Below, piece by piece: positions 35,993 to 45,610 of a stretch of 64,000 bases of DNA. The stretch spans positions 124,001 to 188,000 of the forward strand of contig NZ_BPFA01000003.1 of NCBI RefSeq assembly GCF_019655055.1. The letters are read 5' to 3'. The notes beneath the pieces were generated by a model that made no database searches, was not told the origin of the DNA, and saw only the letters and a program-made list of their open reading frames with translations. Position numbers and translations under genes: made by a program. Numbering within the stretch: position 1 is the first letter of the stretch; each line of letters opens with the position of its first letter. This stretch comes from Shewanella sp. MBTL60-112-B2 (GTDB lineage Bacteria; Pseudomonadota; Gammaproteobacteria; Enterobacterales; Shewanellaceae).

Positions 35993-37090
35993 ATGAAAAA
36001 GACACTAATCTCTGCATCAGTGGCATCAGTTTTAACCCTAGCTTCTTTCGGCGCGCTAGCCGATGGTCCTAGCTTTTACGGTCGTCTAGACCTAGCTGTT
36101 ACAAACTCTGATCAAGGTACAACTCTTCAGGGCGGCACTAACGGTGTAAACATTGGTGAAAGCGGTACATATCTAGAAAACAACTTCTCTCACATCGGTG
36201 TGAAAGGCAGCGAAAGCCTAACTAGCAACATCGACGTTATCTACCAGATGGAATTCCAAGTAGAAAATACTTCAAGCGAAGGTGACGTATTTAAAGCGCG
36301 TAACACTTTCCTAGGTCTTAAGTCTCAAGCAGGTACAGTACTTGTTGGTCGTAACGACACTGTATTTAAGCAAGCTGAAGGTGGCATCGATGCATTCGGT
36401 AACACTAACGCCGATATCGACCGTCTAGTTGCTGGTCAAACTCGTGCTGCAGACGGTATCTGGTACTACTCGCCAAAGATCGCTGACCTAGTAACTTTGA
36501 ACGCGACTTACCTAATGACTGACAACAATCAAGGTGCTGGTACAGACTCTGATGCTCAGTACGCATTAAGCGCAACTCTTGGTGACAAGAAGTTCAAAGC
36601 ACAAAACTACTACGTAGCAGCAGCTTACAACAAAGGCATCTCAAATATCGATGCATACCGCGCTGTAGCTCAAGCTAAATTTGGTGACTTTAAAGTGGGT
36701 GGTTTCTTCCAGAACACTGAAAGCAACAAGTATGACAACCTAGAAGGTAACACTTACTTTGTAAACGCAGTTTACAACCTAAACGGTGTTAACTTGAAAG
36801 TTCAATACGGTGTTGATGAGTCAGGCCTAAGCAAGTATTTCTCTAACTCATTCGCATACTTAAACCCGAATGCTCCAGATACAGAAGCTAACGAAACTAA
36901 TGGTTTCCTTAAAACTGTTAACGATGTAAACGTACAAAACATCACTATTGGTGCTGACTACAAGATCTCTAAATCAACTATGGTATATGGCCACTACGCT
37001 ATGTACACAGGTGATTACAAGATCGCTGGCGCTAAGACAGATCTAGAAGATGACAACGTATTCACTATCGGTATGCGTTACAACTTCTAA
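35993..37090 (+). CDS. General outer-membrane porin (second of the tandem pair)
   Basis: 365 residues with a signal peptide ('KKTLISASVASVLTLASFGALA') and mature start 'DGPSFYGRLDLAVTNSD'. It is clearly paralogous to the preceding porin ('LVGRNDTVFKQAEGGIDAFG', 'YYSPKIADLVTLNATYLM', C-terminal 'FTIGMRYNF'). Differences lie in extracellular loops, notably an insertion around 295-310 ('NPNAPDTEANETNG'). Its codon use looks strongly biased to preferred codons, suggesting high expression (by eye). GGGAG precedes the ATG at about eight bases. A strong terminator follows. Confidence 0.94.
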   Translation: MKKTLISASVASVLTLASFGALADGPSFYGRLDLAVTNSDQGTTLQGGTNGVNIGESGTYLENNFSHIGVKGSESLTSNIDVIYQMEFQVENTSSEGDVFKARNTFLGLKSQAGTVLVGRNDTVFKQAEGGIDAFGNTNADIDRLVAGQTRAADGIWYYSPKIADLVTLNATYLMTDNNQGAGTDSDAQYALSATLGDKKFKAQNYYVAAAYNKGISNIDAYRAVAQAKFGDFKVGGFFQNTESNKYDNLEGNTYFVNAVYNLNGVNLKVQYGVDESGLSKYFSNSFAYLNPNAPDTEANETNGFLKTVNDVNVQNITIGADYKISKSTMVYGHYAMYTGDYKIAGAKTDLEDDNVFTIGMRYNF

Positions 37091-37127
37091 TCGATTGAGT
37101 CTTAAGACTCTAACGATTTAAAGCCAT

Positions 37128-37155
37128 AAAAAAGCGACCTCAGGGTCGCTTTTTT
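37128..37155 (+). terminator. Strong intrinsic terminator of the second porin
   Basis: AAAAAAGCGACC-TCAG-GGTCGCTTTTTT, a 12-bp perfect stem with U-tract. Confidence 0.93.
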
Positions 37156-37320
37156 GATCTTTTCCGTAAGCGCAGCGTTCCGTTATCCGTGAGCGAGGCG
37201 TTCGCTAGGCCGTAGGCCGTTCGGCTTTTATCATCTTAACTTTACCGTCTCTGCTCTATCCGGCTTTTCCGTCTTTGCTTTTCCTAAGACCTAGAACCTG
37301 CTTTTCCTAGAACCTTCTTT

Positions 37321-37980
37321 TCAACCTTTTCGGGTTAACTTATAAACTGACTCTGTCAGCCATGAAACCTGCTTGTTCACGAAACGAGGGTTTTCTGCTA
37401 GCACATCTTCACAGGCTAAGCGCTCAATCTCAAAGTCATCAGCAAGATTTGCCTGTACCCAGTCGTCTGATACAGCGAAAGGCGGACCATTCAGTTCTGC
37501 TTGTGGGTAATCGAGAGTAATGAGTAAACCAATGCTGCTTGTTGGGATCAGCTTAGCCAGTTGACGCGCATAGGCTAAACGCATCTCTTCAGGCCAAGCA
37601 ATCAGGGCCGCGCGATCATAGAAAGCCTTTGTACTTGGCATTTCTGCTGCATCAAGGCTAAAAATATCGCCCTGATAGATAGTGACTTGTTCGGTATGAA
37701 AACGTTGGTGTTCAGCTACTGTGCGAGTATCAACAGCCAGTGCATTTTCACGGTAAAATTGCTGCACTGCTAACTCGTTTAACTCGCAGCCTAAAACATC
37801 ATGGCCCAGCTCAGCCAAGAAGCACATATCTAATGATTTACCGCACAGAGGAACAAATACTTGAGTATTGGCGGCTAACTCAAGTTGTGGCCAGTATTTT
37901 ACCAGAAGGGGGTTAACTGCACTTAAATGAAAGCCAATTTGCTGGGCATCCCATTTGTCGTGCCAAAAACTTGGCTGCAT
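37321..37980 (-). CDS. tpm: Thiopurine S-methyltransferase
   Basis: 219 residues from ATG 37980 ('[20 protein letters not shown]'), which is the typical TPMT N-terminus; an in-frame TTG six codons upstream is less likely. SAM-binding elements are '[20 protein letters not shown]' and '[20 protein letters not shown]'. In bacteria the enzyme methylates tellurite/selenite-derived species and thiopurines; the physiological substrate is unclear. The stop lies after a pyrimidine-rich spacer. Confidence 0.94.
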   Translation of the reverse strand: MQPSFWHDKWDAQQIGFHLSAVNPLLVKYWPQLELAANTQVFVPLCGKSLDMCFLAELGHDVLGCELNELAVQQFYRENALAVDTRTVAEHQRFHTEQVTIYQGDIFSLDAAEMPSTKAFYDRAALIAWPEEMRLAYARQLAKLIPTSSIGLLITLDYPQAELNGPPFAVSDDWVQANLADDFEIERLACEDVLAENPRFVNKQVSWLTESVYKLTRKG

Positions 37981-38216
37981 ATTCAAGGTCCATATCAAAG
38001 AAAACCAAGGTATGACCTAGCACTTGAATATCATCAGCTGCTGAACGACTAACATCTCACAGAAGTGAGCTCTCACTCAAGTTAGCTCACAAAAAACAGC
38101 CAATGACACAAGACGGGGTATACCGCTTTGGCCTTACTTTATAGACACCTTTAAGCAGAAGCAAAACATATCAGCAGCGCCTAATTTTAAATACCAAGTC
38201 AAACCTATCGACTTGT

Positions 38217-38558
38217 TTACACCTTCAGCACTTGCTGTACTTTCTTTAACCACACACAGTTTTCACACTCACATTGACGACGCGATAGATGATGTGGCGT
38301 TAAGCTAGAATCGATGAAGTCGACTGCGACCAGCAGTTGTTGCTTCAGCTCTTCGACTGACTTTTTCTCAACCGCGACGGTTTCATCATTGTGATTCATC
38401 CAGGTACATTCCATACCTTGATGACAATTAATGCACTCCATATCGGTGTGATTAAAAAAACCTGCATGAGGACAATAATTCAGTTCCATTGACTGAAGAA
38501 TTCGACGCCTAGGGTATTCAAGCAGTTCAATTAATTGTAATTTGTCTAATCCTGACAT
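38217..38558 (-). CDS. Cys-rich small cytoplasmic protein of unknown function
   Basis: 113 residues from ATG 38558, five bases after AGAGG. It has seven cysteines in two clusters: 'NYCPHAGFF', 'MECINCHQGMECTWM' and, at the C-terminus, 'RQCECENCVWLKK'. A CxxCH string occurs, but without a signal peptide it is unlikely to bind heme; a metal-binding (zinc) fold is more plausible. I do not recognise the family. It is divergent from the kinase-like gene. Confidence 0.75.
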   Translation of the reverse strand: MSGLDKLQLIELLEYPRRRILQSMELNYCPHAGFFNHTDMECINCHQGMECTWMNHNDETVAVEKKSVEELKQQLLVAVDFIDSSLTPHHLSRRQCECENCVWLKKVQQVLKV

Positions 38559-38803
38559 AGCCACCTCTGTGTTGATATGTAAGCCTTTTTATCTGGCTTA
38601 TATCATTTATAGTCGTACTAACTAAAGGTTACCTCTCTCTTATTCTCATCGGTTTGATATGTATCAATATCTCACTCGAAAATATTGGTTAGGTGTCACT
38701 AATATCGGCTTTTTATATGCAACGACTCTTGCTTTAAAATGAATCCACTTGGACTTTATTACAGCTTGTTGATTTAATGGAGTTCACATAAGAGGGATCT
38801 CAA

Positions 38804-40606
38804 TTGCAAACACCTGAACTTCAACATTTTTACATCTCAGAAGAGCAATCTATCTATCTGCTGGGTGCTCACGATGCCCGTAAACATAGAGCATGGATCC
38901 GCCTGTGTAAGCAGCAGCTAGGCAAGTTGGGATATCAAGAATTAGAGTTAGTCGGTAAAGGCGCCTATGGCTTTGTGTTTGCTGGAGTGAATAAGCTAGG
39001 GCAGGCTCACGTATTTAAGTTCTCTCGCCTAACCTTGCCTCAGCATATTCAAGATCGCCTTGAAGAGGAGGCCTTTATGCTGTCGCAGGTCATTCATCCT
39101 AATGTGCCCCCTGTGATTAAGTTTGAACATGTAGGCAAGCAAGGGATCTTAGTAATGGCGAGGGCTCCAGGTGAAGATCTCGAGCAACTTTGCATTCGAG
39201 TCGGCGCCTTACCTGTTGCCACAGTAATGAACATTGCTCGGCAACTGGCGGCCATTTTGCAGTACCTACATAATGGTCGACCGCTTATTCATGGCGATAT
39301 CAAACCTTCCAACTTAGTTTATGACACTAACACTCAGCACCTGTCTTTAATTGACTGGGGCTCGGCTGTATTTGCTCAGCGAGATAATGACGGAAATCCG
39401 GTTAATGGTAATGTAATGGACTTGATGTCTAGCGATCACCAGCATACCAATGCTCGGATGGGTGATGTTTACTTTATTGGTGACGAACAACTCAATGGCG
39501 CGCTTTCTAGCCCAAGGTTTGATGAGCAAGGTGTGGCAGCAACCCTTTATGCGCTAGCGTCTGGTCAGGCCAGCCGCTTTGGTAGCAAGGTGATCCCGCC
39601 GACCAGTATAGGCCTTCCCATCGAGCTGGCTAGAACCTTAGATGGCATGCTAAGCGAGGATCCAAAGCAGCGTAGAAAAGCTGGCGATTACTTTTTAAAG
39701 AGTATGAGTCACAGCCACCGAATGCATCTACCCGAAATTAATTCGACTGCGCTCACAGCAGAGATCCCAGTGTGGATCCTGCCAAAAGATAAAGAGGTTG
39801 AGACCGTAAGTTATAGCTCACGTAAAGCATTCTTAAAAGAGCACAATGGCGATGATCCCATAAACAAGATGGATGATCTGCAGCTAGAAAAGTATTACCG
39901 AAACTTTATGGCTGGCATGGGAGATACCGAAAAAGGCTTTATCGCCGCCGTAGGTCGTCTTAGCCAGTACGCGATTGTAGGCGGGCTAGCCATTCATTGG
40001 CGCGAAACCGGGGTGTTTATCGACTCCAACTTGGCGATTTACAAGGCCGAGCAAAAACACGCTATTACAATTGCGGTTAATAATATGGTGACATTGGCTC
40101 GCGGGATCCGTCGTATCGGGGTATTTAAAGCCTGTTTCTTTAATGCTCGCGACACCTTGCATATTGAACGTGAAGACAGCGCGCAGCCTTTCGTTACCGG
40201 TTGCGATCAACAGTTGCCATTTGAGGTGGGGAATGTGCCTTCTCTGGAAGATAAGTCACGACTTCACTCCTATTTTGAAGATGGTCGCGACCCAGAAGAG
40301 AACTTAGAACTGCCAAAAGAGATCATGACCGAATTGGGCTGGATCAACCAAATTCACCATACCGGCTGCATCATTTTTGAGGTACTGCCAAACCACATGA
40401 AGATCCATAGCTACTTGCGGCTACTCAATCCAAGAAAACAGGCTGCTTTTCGTGCTAGCCTAGATAGGATCTTGGCTCATGTGGATAAGATCCAGGGCAA
40501 AGGGGTGTCAGGCTTTATGAAGCTGCCTTATAAGAACACCCGAAAATTTAACCATATCGAACGTAAAGCCGATCGCTTTTACCCTAGAAATCCTAAACAG
40601 AGTTAA
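38804..40606 (+). CDS. Ser/Thr-protein-kinase-like protein with an unknown C-terminal domain
   Basis: 600 residues. The kinase lobe spans about 45-310: glycine-rich loop 'VGKGAYGFVFAG' (50-61), ATP-anchoring Lys72 ('HVFKFSRL'), catalytic loop 'HGDIKPSN' (163-170; Asp165, Asn170) and 'IDWGSA' (Asp184) in place of DFG. Catalytic residues are all present, so activity is possible. Residues 310-600 form a second domain with no motif I recognise ('YYRNFMAGMGDTEKGFIAAV', 'VLPNHMKIHSYLRLLNPRKQ'). It starts at TTG 38804 with AGAGG ten bases upstream; no ATG lies near. Substrate unknown. Its stop overlaps the convergent fxsA gene. Confidence 0.85.
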   Translation: MQTPELQHFYISEEQSIYLLGAHDARKHRAWIRLCKQQLGKLGYQELELVGKGAYGFVFAGVNKLGQAHVFKFSRLTLPQHIQDRLEEEAFMLSQVIHPNVPPVIKFEHVGKQGILVMARAPGEDLEQLCIRVGALPVATVMNIARQLAAILQYLHNGRPLIHGDIKPSNLVYDTNTQHLSLIDWGSAVFAQRDNDGNPVNGNVMDLMSSDHQHTNARMGDVYFIGDEQLNGALSSPRFDEQGVAATLYALASGQASRFGSKVIPPTSIGLPIELARTLDGMLSEDPKQRRKAGDYFLKSMSHSHRMHLPEINSTALTAEIPVWILPKDKEVETVSYSSRKAFLKEHNGDDPINKMDDLQLEKYYRNFMAGMGDTEKGFIAAVGRLSQYAIVGGLAIHWRETGVFIDSNLAIYKAEQKHAITIAVNNMVTLARGIRRIGVFKACFFNARDTLHIEREDSAQPFVTGCDQQLPFEVGNVPSLEDKSRLHSYFEDGRDPEENLELPKEIMTELGWINQIHHTGCIIFEVLPNHMKIHSYLRLLNPRKQAAFRASLDRILAHVDKIQGKGVSGFMKLPYKNTRKFNHIERKADRFYPRNPKQS

Positions 40607-41205
40607 GCTTTTGGCTCTTTATCATTCTTAGGCTGGTTAGTCGTATCATTAACTTGATGGCTCTCGGGACGCTTATCACTCGGATCGGGCTTACGCTCAA
40701 AATCACCGTCGAATGTATTGCCCTGATCGAATGGTGAGTTACCACTCTTCTTTTCAAATGGACTCTCAAATGGGTTTTGCCCTTGTGGACCCATTCCCGG
40801 GCCAAACCCAGGACCAAAGCCCGACTGGAAGCCTCCATTTGCCTGCACTTTTAGCTGCATACGCTTGTAAAAGAACTTAGCCACAGGAATGCGAGTGAAG
40901 GGGGTCAGTAGTACCAGACCGATAAAGTCAGTTACAAAGCCAGGGATCAGCAATAATAGGCCAGCAACCGCTAGCATCATACCTTCAACAATCTCTTGTC
41001 CTGGCGCTTCACCACGAGCAAGTTTTTGCTGCACCTGCATCAAGGTACTTATGCCCTGACTGCGCACTAAAGAGACACCCACAACTGCGGTAAAAATCAC
41101 TAGCGCCACAGTCGTCCAGCTACCTAAAACCTCACCAACGCGGATCAGTACAGATAGCTCCATCACAGGAACTACCACGAATATTAATAACAAAATAAAA
41201 AACAC
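40603..41205 (-). CDS. fxsA: FxsA-family membrane protein
   Basis: 200 residues from GTG 41205, which has GAGG at the right distance; the frame extends upstream to 41289, but FxsA proteins begin right at the first membrane helix. Helices are at about 2-22 ('FFILLLIFVVVPVMELSVLI'), 28-48 and 75-110 ('MMLAVAGLLLLIPGFVTDFI'). The C-terminal 80 residues are Gly/Pro/Asn-rich and hydrophilic ('GFGPGFGPGMGPQGQNPFES'). FxsA (YjeG) is a cytoplasmic membrane protein whose overproduction blocks F exclusion of phage T7. Confidence 0.9.
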   Translation of the reverse strand: MFFILLLIFVVVPVMELSVLIRVGEVLGSWTTVALVIFTAVVGVSLVRSQGISTLMQVQQKLARGEAPGQEIVEGMMLAVAGLLLLIPGFVTDFIGLVLLTPFTRIPVAKFFYKRMQLKVQANGGFQSGFGPGFGPGMGPQGQNPFESPFEKKSGNSPFDQGNTFDGDFERKPDPSDKRPESHQVNDTTNQPKNDKEPKA

Positions 41206-41522
41206 ACTGACCTCACATTTTTTGCTGGTGTTGAAAACTAAATTGGGGCGACTCGGTCTACTTTCAAGTCGTAGTTTATTTGATGCCACTAAATAGCAGT
41301 ATAAATCCTAACGTATGCCTCAATTAGGTGTGTAATTGTAAGCAAAAACTACTGGCATCACTATTTTAGCCACACCTTAATGCAAGGCTAAGTTAAAAGA
41401 CGTAAAGTATCGATTAGATTTTAAAAGCCGTTAGCTTTAAGTACTGTCATCGTAACTTGAACCGCATAATACAATAGCAGGCTTAATACAGTTTTAATCT
41501 GTTGATAAATAGAAAGAGTGTC

Positions 41523-41846
41523 ATGCAAAACGAATTTTTATTAGTTATCACAACTTGCCCAAGTCATGAACAGGCTAAAATGCTTGCCCATGAGTTAGTC
41601 AAAGCTAAACTCGCTGCCTGCGTGCAAATCTCGCAAGCTGTGACTTCGGTTTATGAGTGGCAGGGGCAGATATGTGAAGAACAAGAGTTTGGCTTACACA
41701 TAAAATGTTTAGCGCAACATTACAACGCTATCGAGCAGCTTCTTTCTAAGTTACACCCCTATGATGTACCCGAGCTAATCGCACTCCCTGTGACCCAAGG
41801 ATTGCCAGCCTATTTTGATTGGATAAAAGAAACCACACAGCCATGA
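41523..41846 (+). CDS. cutA: Divalent-cation tolerance protein CutA
   Basis: 107 residues from ATG 41523; the open frame begins at 41502 but GAAAGAG favours 41523. The family pattern is clear: 'VITTCPSHEQAKMLAHELVK', 'LAACVQISQAVTSVYEWQG' and 'LHPYDVPELIALPVTQGLPA'. CutA is a trimeric PII-like protein linked to copper tolerance. Its stop overlaps the dsbD start in ATGA, so the two are translationally coupled, as in E. coli. The 317-bp gap to fxsA is the divergent promoter region with no recognised sites. Confidence 0.96.
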   Translation: MQNEFLLVITTCPSHEQAKMLAHELVKAKLAACVQISQAVTSVYEWQGQICEEQEFGLHIKCLAQHYNAIEQLLSKLHPYDVPELIALPVTQGLPAYFDWIKETTQP

Positions 41847-43675
41847 AAAGAATCATAAACCTGTTTTTAGCCTCACTACTGCTGCTGACGCCACTGGCAC
41901 ATGCAGAGGGTATTTTCAGTAGTAATAAGTTTGACTTTTTAAAGGGCGAGCCTGAGCTTATGCCTGTCGATCAGGCGTTCGTGTTCGACTTTAAACAACA
42001 AGGCGACCAAGTCAAAATTAGCTGGGTCATCGCCGACGGTTACTACATGTACCGCGACAAGCTTAAATTCGAAGCCGCCGACGGAGCTATCTTAGGTGAA
42101 ATAGCACTGCCTCAAGGTAAGCCTCACACCGATGAATACTTCGGTGAGCAAGAGGTATATTACACTTACGTCGAGATGCCAGTCGCAATCAAAGAGTCGC
42201 TTGCTGGCGGCAAGTTAAATGTCACCTTTATGGGCTGCGCCGAGGGCAAGCTTTGCTTTCCACCGACCAAGAAAACGGCTGAGTTAACCGAAGTCGCTGC
42301 CAATGATGGCCTACTAAGCGATACCGACAAGTCGTTAGCTAGTGTCGATGCAACGGCAACTCCTGCCGATGCCACCAGCGCACCAATCACCCAACAAGAC
42401 AGCCTAAGCGCTATGCTTTCAGGCGACAGCCTTATCTGGACCTTAGTGATCTTCTTTGGCTTAGGTGTTGGCCTTGCGCTAACTCCCTGCGTATTCCCAA
42501 TGTACCCGATCCTTTCTGGTATTATTGTGGGCCAAGGTAAAAAGCTTTCAACTGCCAAAGCTTTCAGCCTGTCGATGGTCTATGTGCAGGGTATGGCGAT
42601 TACTTACTCATTAGTTGGTCTTGTTGTTGCCTCTGCTGGTATGAAGTACCAAGCTGCGCTGCAACACCCTGCCGTGCTTATTGTATTGGCAATACTGTTC
42701 TTTGTATTAAGTCTGTCAATGTTTGGCCTGTACGATCTAAAACTGCCATCTAAATGGCAGGAAAAAATGAATTCATTCTCGAACAACCAAAAAGGCGGCA
42801 ACGTTATTGGTGTGTTCGTGATGGGCATTATCTCTGGTCTTGTTGCTTCACCTTGCACCACGGCTCCGCTATCTGGTGCACTGATCTATGTGGCGCAAAC
42901 AGGCGATCTAATGCAGGGCTTCCTAGCACTGTATGTACTGAGCATGGGTATGGGCTTGCCACTACTGATTATCGGTACCTCGGGCGGTAAATTATTACCT
43001 AGAGCTGGTAGCTGGATGGATGTCATCAAGACGGTCTTCGGTTTCCTACTCATCGCCGTATCGATTGTGATGCTAGGCCGTATTTGGCCAGGCTTTATCT
43101 CAGATCTCCTTTGGTCAATCTGGGGTATTGTGTTGATAGGTTACTTGATGCATCAGAACAAACTTACCGAGTTTAACTGGAAACAAACTGTACGCTCGGT
43201 ACTACTGATGTTGGCACTACTGGCGAGTTTTTCTTACGGCATGCAAGCCGTTATGGCTCAGCTTGGTTTCAAAAATCACTCAGTTGTAACCGCTAATAAC
43301 ACAGCTGAGCATCATGCCTTTAAGCGCATTAAGTCGTTAGAAGATTTACAAACCGAAATTGCTACAGCAACCGCACAAGGCAAAACGGTAATGGTCGACT
43401 TTTATGCTGACTGGTGTGTCGCTTGTAAAGAGTTTGAAGCTATCACCTTTAAAGACGCCCAAGTGCTAGAGCGCATGAACAAGATGGTACTGCTACAAGC
43501 TGACGTCACTAAGAATGATGCAATTGATATCGAATTGCTGGAGCACTACAACATTCTCGGCCTACCTACGCTGTTAATGTTTGATGAAAGTGGCGCCATT
43601 CGTGATGACCTACGTGTCACTGGCTTTATGCGACCAAAGGCCTTTGCTGAGCACTTGGATCACTTAGTTAAATAG
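41843..43675 (+). CDS. dsbD: Thiol:disulfide interchange protein DsbD
   Basis: 610 residues from ATG 41843 in the ATGA overlap with cutA. A signal peptide ('INLFLASLLLLTPLAHA') leads to the periplasmic alpha domain with redox Cys pair in 'FMGCAEGKLCFPP'. Eight membrane helices follow, with Cys in 'LTPCVFPMYPIL' and 'VASPCTTAPLSG'. The C-terminal thioredoxin-like domain carries 'DWCVACKEFE'. DsbD carries electrons from cytoplasmic thioredoxin to periplasmic DsbC/DsbG and to the cytochrome c maturation pathway, which matters in an organism rich in c-cytochromes. A strong terminator follows. Confidence 0.97.
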   Translation: MKRIINLFLASLLLLTPLAHAEGIFSSNKFDFLKGEPELMPVDQAFVFDFKQQGDQVKISWVIADGYYMYRDKLKFEAADGAILGEIALPQGKPHTDEYFGEQEVYYTYVEMPVAIKESLAGGKLNVTFMGCAEGKLCFPPTKKTAELTEVAANDGLLSDTDKSLASVDATATPADATSAPITQQDSLSAMLSGDSLIWTLVIFFGLGVGLALTPCVFPMYPILSGIIVGQGKKLSTAKAFSLSMVYVQGMAITYSLVGLVVASAGMKYQAALQHPAVLIVLAILFFVLSLSMFGLYDLKLPSKWQEKMNSFSNNQKGGNVIGVFVMGIISGLVASPCTTAPLSGALIYVAQTGDLMQGFLALYVLSMGMGLPLLIIGTSGGKLLPRAGSWMDVIKTVFGFLLIAVSIVMLGRIWPGFISDLLWSIWGIVLIGYLMHQNKLTEFNWKQTVRSVLLMLALLASFSYGMQAVMAQLGFKNHSVVTANNTAEHHAFKRIKSLEDLQTEIATATAQGKTVMVDFYADWCVACKEFEAITFKDAQVLERMNKMVLLQADVTKNDAIDIELLEHYNILGLPTLLMFDESGAIRDDLRVTGFMRPKAFAEHLDHLVK

Positions 43676-43727
43676 TGCTTATGCCGTCACTCAGTTGATG
43701 ATAAGTCATCACAGAGTAAACCAATAT

Positions 43728-43764
43728 AAGCCTCGGTTCATTGAATGAACCGAGGCTTTTTTGT
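43728..43764 (+). terminator. Strong intrinsic terminator after dsbD
   Basis: AAGCCTCGGTTCAT-TGA-ATGAACCGAGGCTT followed by TTTT, a 14-bp perfect stem. Confidence 0.95.
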
Positions 43765-43883
43765 GCCTAGCTCCTAATTTAATAAAAAGCATTAATAAAC
43801 ATCACTTTTGTTCACATTTTTCAGCTCAACTTCATAAATTTCTTATACAATGGTGCATCATTCCATATTTAAAAAGGAGCATC

Positions 43884-45542
43884 ATGGAACCCGCCATACT
43901 CATTATCACCTTAGCCTGCGGCATGTTAGTTAGCCGCGTGGGACTCCCCCCCCTAATTGGCTATCTTGTTGCGGGATTTATGCTGTTTTTATTCGGAATT
44001 GAAGAGTCTAGCCTACCTATGCTGGAGCAGTTGGCTAACTTAGGTGTCACCCTATTATTATTCGCCATCGGCCTAAAATTAGATCTGCGCAGCCTATTTA
44101 AAGCCGAAGTATGGGCTGGCTCAAGTTTACACTTGCTATGCTCCATGCTGTTTTTCATCCCACTGCTTAAAATCCTCGGCCTATTAGGCCTAGAGCAGCT
44201 TACCGGTCTTGAACTTGACCAGCTCGCCCTACTCGCTTTCGCACTGAGCTTTTCCAGTACCATTTTTGCGGTAAAGGTGCTCGAAGATAAGGGTGATATG
44301 CAGTCACTTTATGGCCGCGTAGCCATTGGTATCTTGATTATGCAAGATATCTTTGCAGTTGCGTTTCTCACCATATCTAAGGGAGACATTCCTTCCTACT
44401 GGGCATTAGCGCTCCTATTATTACCGCTGGCAAAGCCACTTATTTACAAGGCATTCGACCGAGTTGGTCACGGTGAGTTATTAGTATTATTTGGCTTAGT
44501 GATGGCGCTGGTGATGGGCGCAGGCCTATTTGAATTAGTTGGGCTAAAACCAGATTTGGGCGCACTTATCATAGGTATTTTGCTGGCGGGTCACCCAAAA
44601 TCTTCGGAGTTAGCAAAGTCGCTGTTTTACTTCAAAGAGCTGTTCTTAGTCGCCTTTTTCTTAACGGTCGGCCTTAACGGCTTACCTACCTTCTCCGATA
44701 TTGGCCTAGCGGCTATCTTGGTACTCGTGGTGCCGATTAAAGTCATTCTATTTATGTACTTGTTGACGCACTTTAAGCTGCGTTCACGTACAGCCTTGAT
44801 GACCTCATTTAATTTAGGTAACTACAGTGAGTTCGGTTTGATTGTTGCGGCTGTGGCCACATCAAAAGGTTGGCTACCACCACAGTGGATGGTGATCCTT
44901 GCGGTAGCACTTAGCTTTAGTTTTCTATTTGCAGCCCCGCTCAATACCGCCTCCAGCCGTATTTATCAAAAGTTCCAAGGCAAACTTAAGCGCTTAGAGA
45001 AACACCCTCTTCATCCTGAAGATAGACCTATTCCCGTTGGCAACCCGCGCTTTCTGATCTTAGGCATGGGACGTATCGGCTCTGGTGCTTATGATGAACT
45101 CAGGGCTCGCTATGATGGTGAGATCTTAGGGGTTGAGCATAAACAAGAGCTGGTCGACTTTCATATTTCAGAGGGCAGAAATGTAGTACAGGGCGATGCT
45201 TCAGATACCGACTTTTGGGAGAAGCTCGATAAAGCCCCCAACCTTGAACTCGTGCTACTGACCATGCCTCATCATGTGGGTAACCAGTTTGCCGTTGAGC
45301 AATTACAGCTGCTCGATTATCAAGGAAAATTGAGCGCTATTGTCAAATATAAAGAAGATGCCCACTCTCTGAGTGAGTCTGGGGTACACAGTGTTTATAA
45401 CCTTTATGAGGCGGCAGGTGCCGGTTTTGTTGAACACTTAGTCAAAGAGTTGCTGACTCCTAATGGTGCTGCTCCTGATAATCCTCATGCCATTAACCGT
45501 CAAAATGAGGCGAATGCATTAGAAAATGAGCAAACGGGCTAA
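43884..45542 (+). CDS. CPA2-family cation/proton antiporter with RCK (TrkA-N) domain
   Basis: 552 residues from ATG 43884, preceded by AAGGAG. About 12 membrane helices (residues 2-385, 'LACGMLVSRVGLPPLIGYLV', 'LLLFAIGLKLDLRSLF', 'KPDLGALIIGILLAGHP') form the KefB/YbaL-like transporter. A cytoplasmic nucleotide-binding RCK domain follows ('NPRFLILGMGRIGSGAYDEL', about 408-520). It would exchange K+ or Na+ for protons. It lacks the full Kef C-terminal tail, and no KefF/KefG ancillary gene is adjacent, so it is best called KefB-like. A -10 box TATAAT (near 45590) lies in the spacer to the next gene. Confidence 0.92.
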   Translation: MEPAILIITLACGMLVSRVGLPPLIGYLVAGFMLFLFGIEESSLPMLEQLANLGVTLLLFAIGLKLDLRSLFKAEVWAGSSLHLLCSMLFFIPLLKILGLLGLEQLTGLELDQLALLAFALSFSSTIFAVKVLEDKGDMQSLYGRVAIGILIMQDIFAVAFLTISKGDIPSYWALALLLLPLAKPLIYKAFDRVGHGELLVLFGLVMALVMGAGLFELVGLKPDLGALIIGILLAGHPKSSELAKSLFYFKELFLVAFFLTVGLNGLPTFSDIGLAAILVLVVPIKVILFMYLLTHFKLRSRTALMTSFNLGNYSEFGLIVAAVATSKGWLPPQWMVILAVALSFSFLFAAPLNTASSRIYQKFQGKLKRLEKHPLHPEDRPIPVGNPRFLILGMGRIGSGAYDELRARYDGEILGVEHKQELVDFHISEGRNVVQGDASDTDFWEKLDKAPNLELVLLTMPHHVGNQFAVEQLQLLDYQGKLSAIVKYKEDAHSLSESGVHSVYNLYEAAGAGFVEHLVKELLTPNGAAPDNPHAINRQNEANALENEQTG

Positions 45543-45610
45543 TTGTATACATTATCCCTATTATAGCGTATGTTATTTGTTAACGAGTATATAATGACCA
45601 ATCACATACA

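Noticed and set aside
38217..38558. CxxCH in the small Cys-rich protein as a heme site
   Set aside because: No signal peptide; c-type heme attachment needs export.
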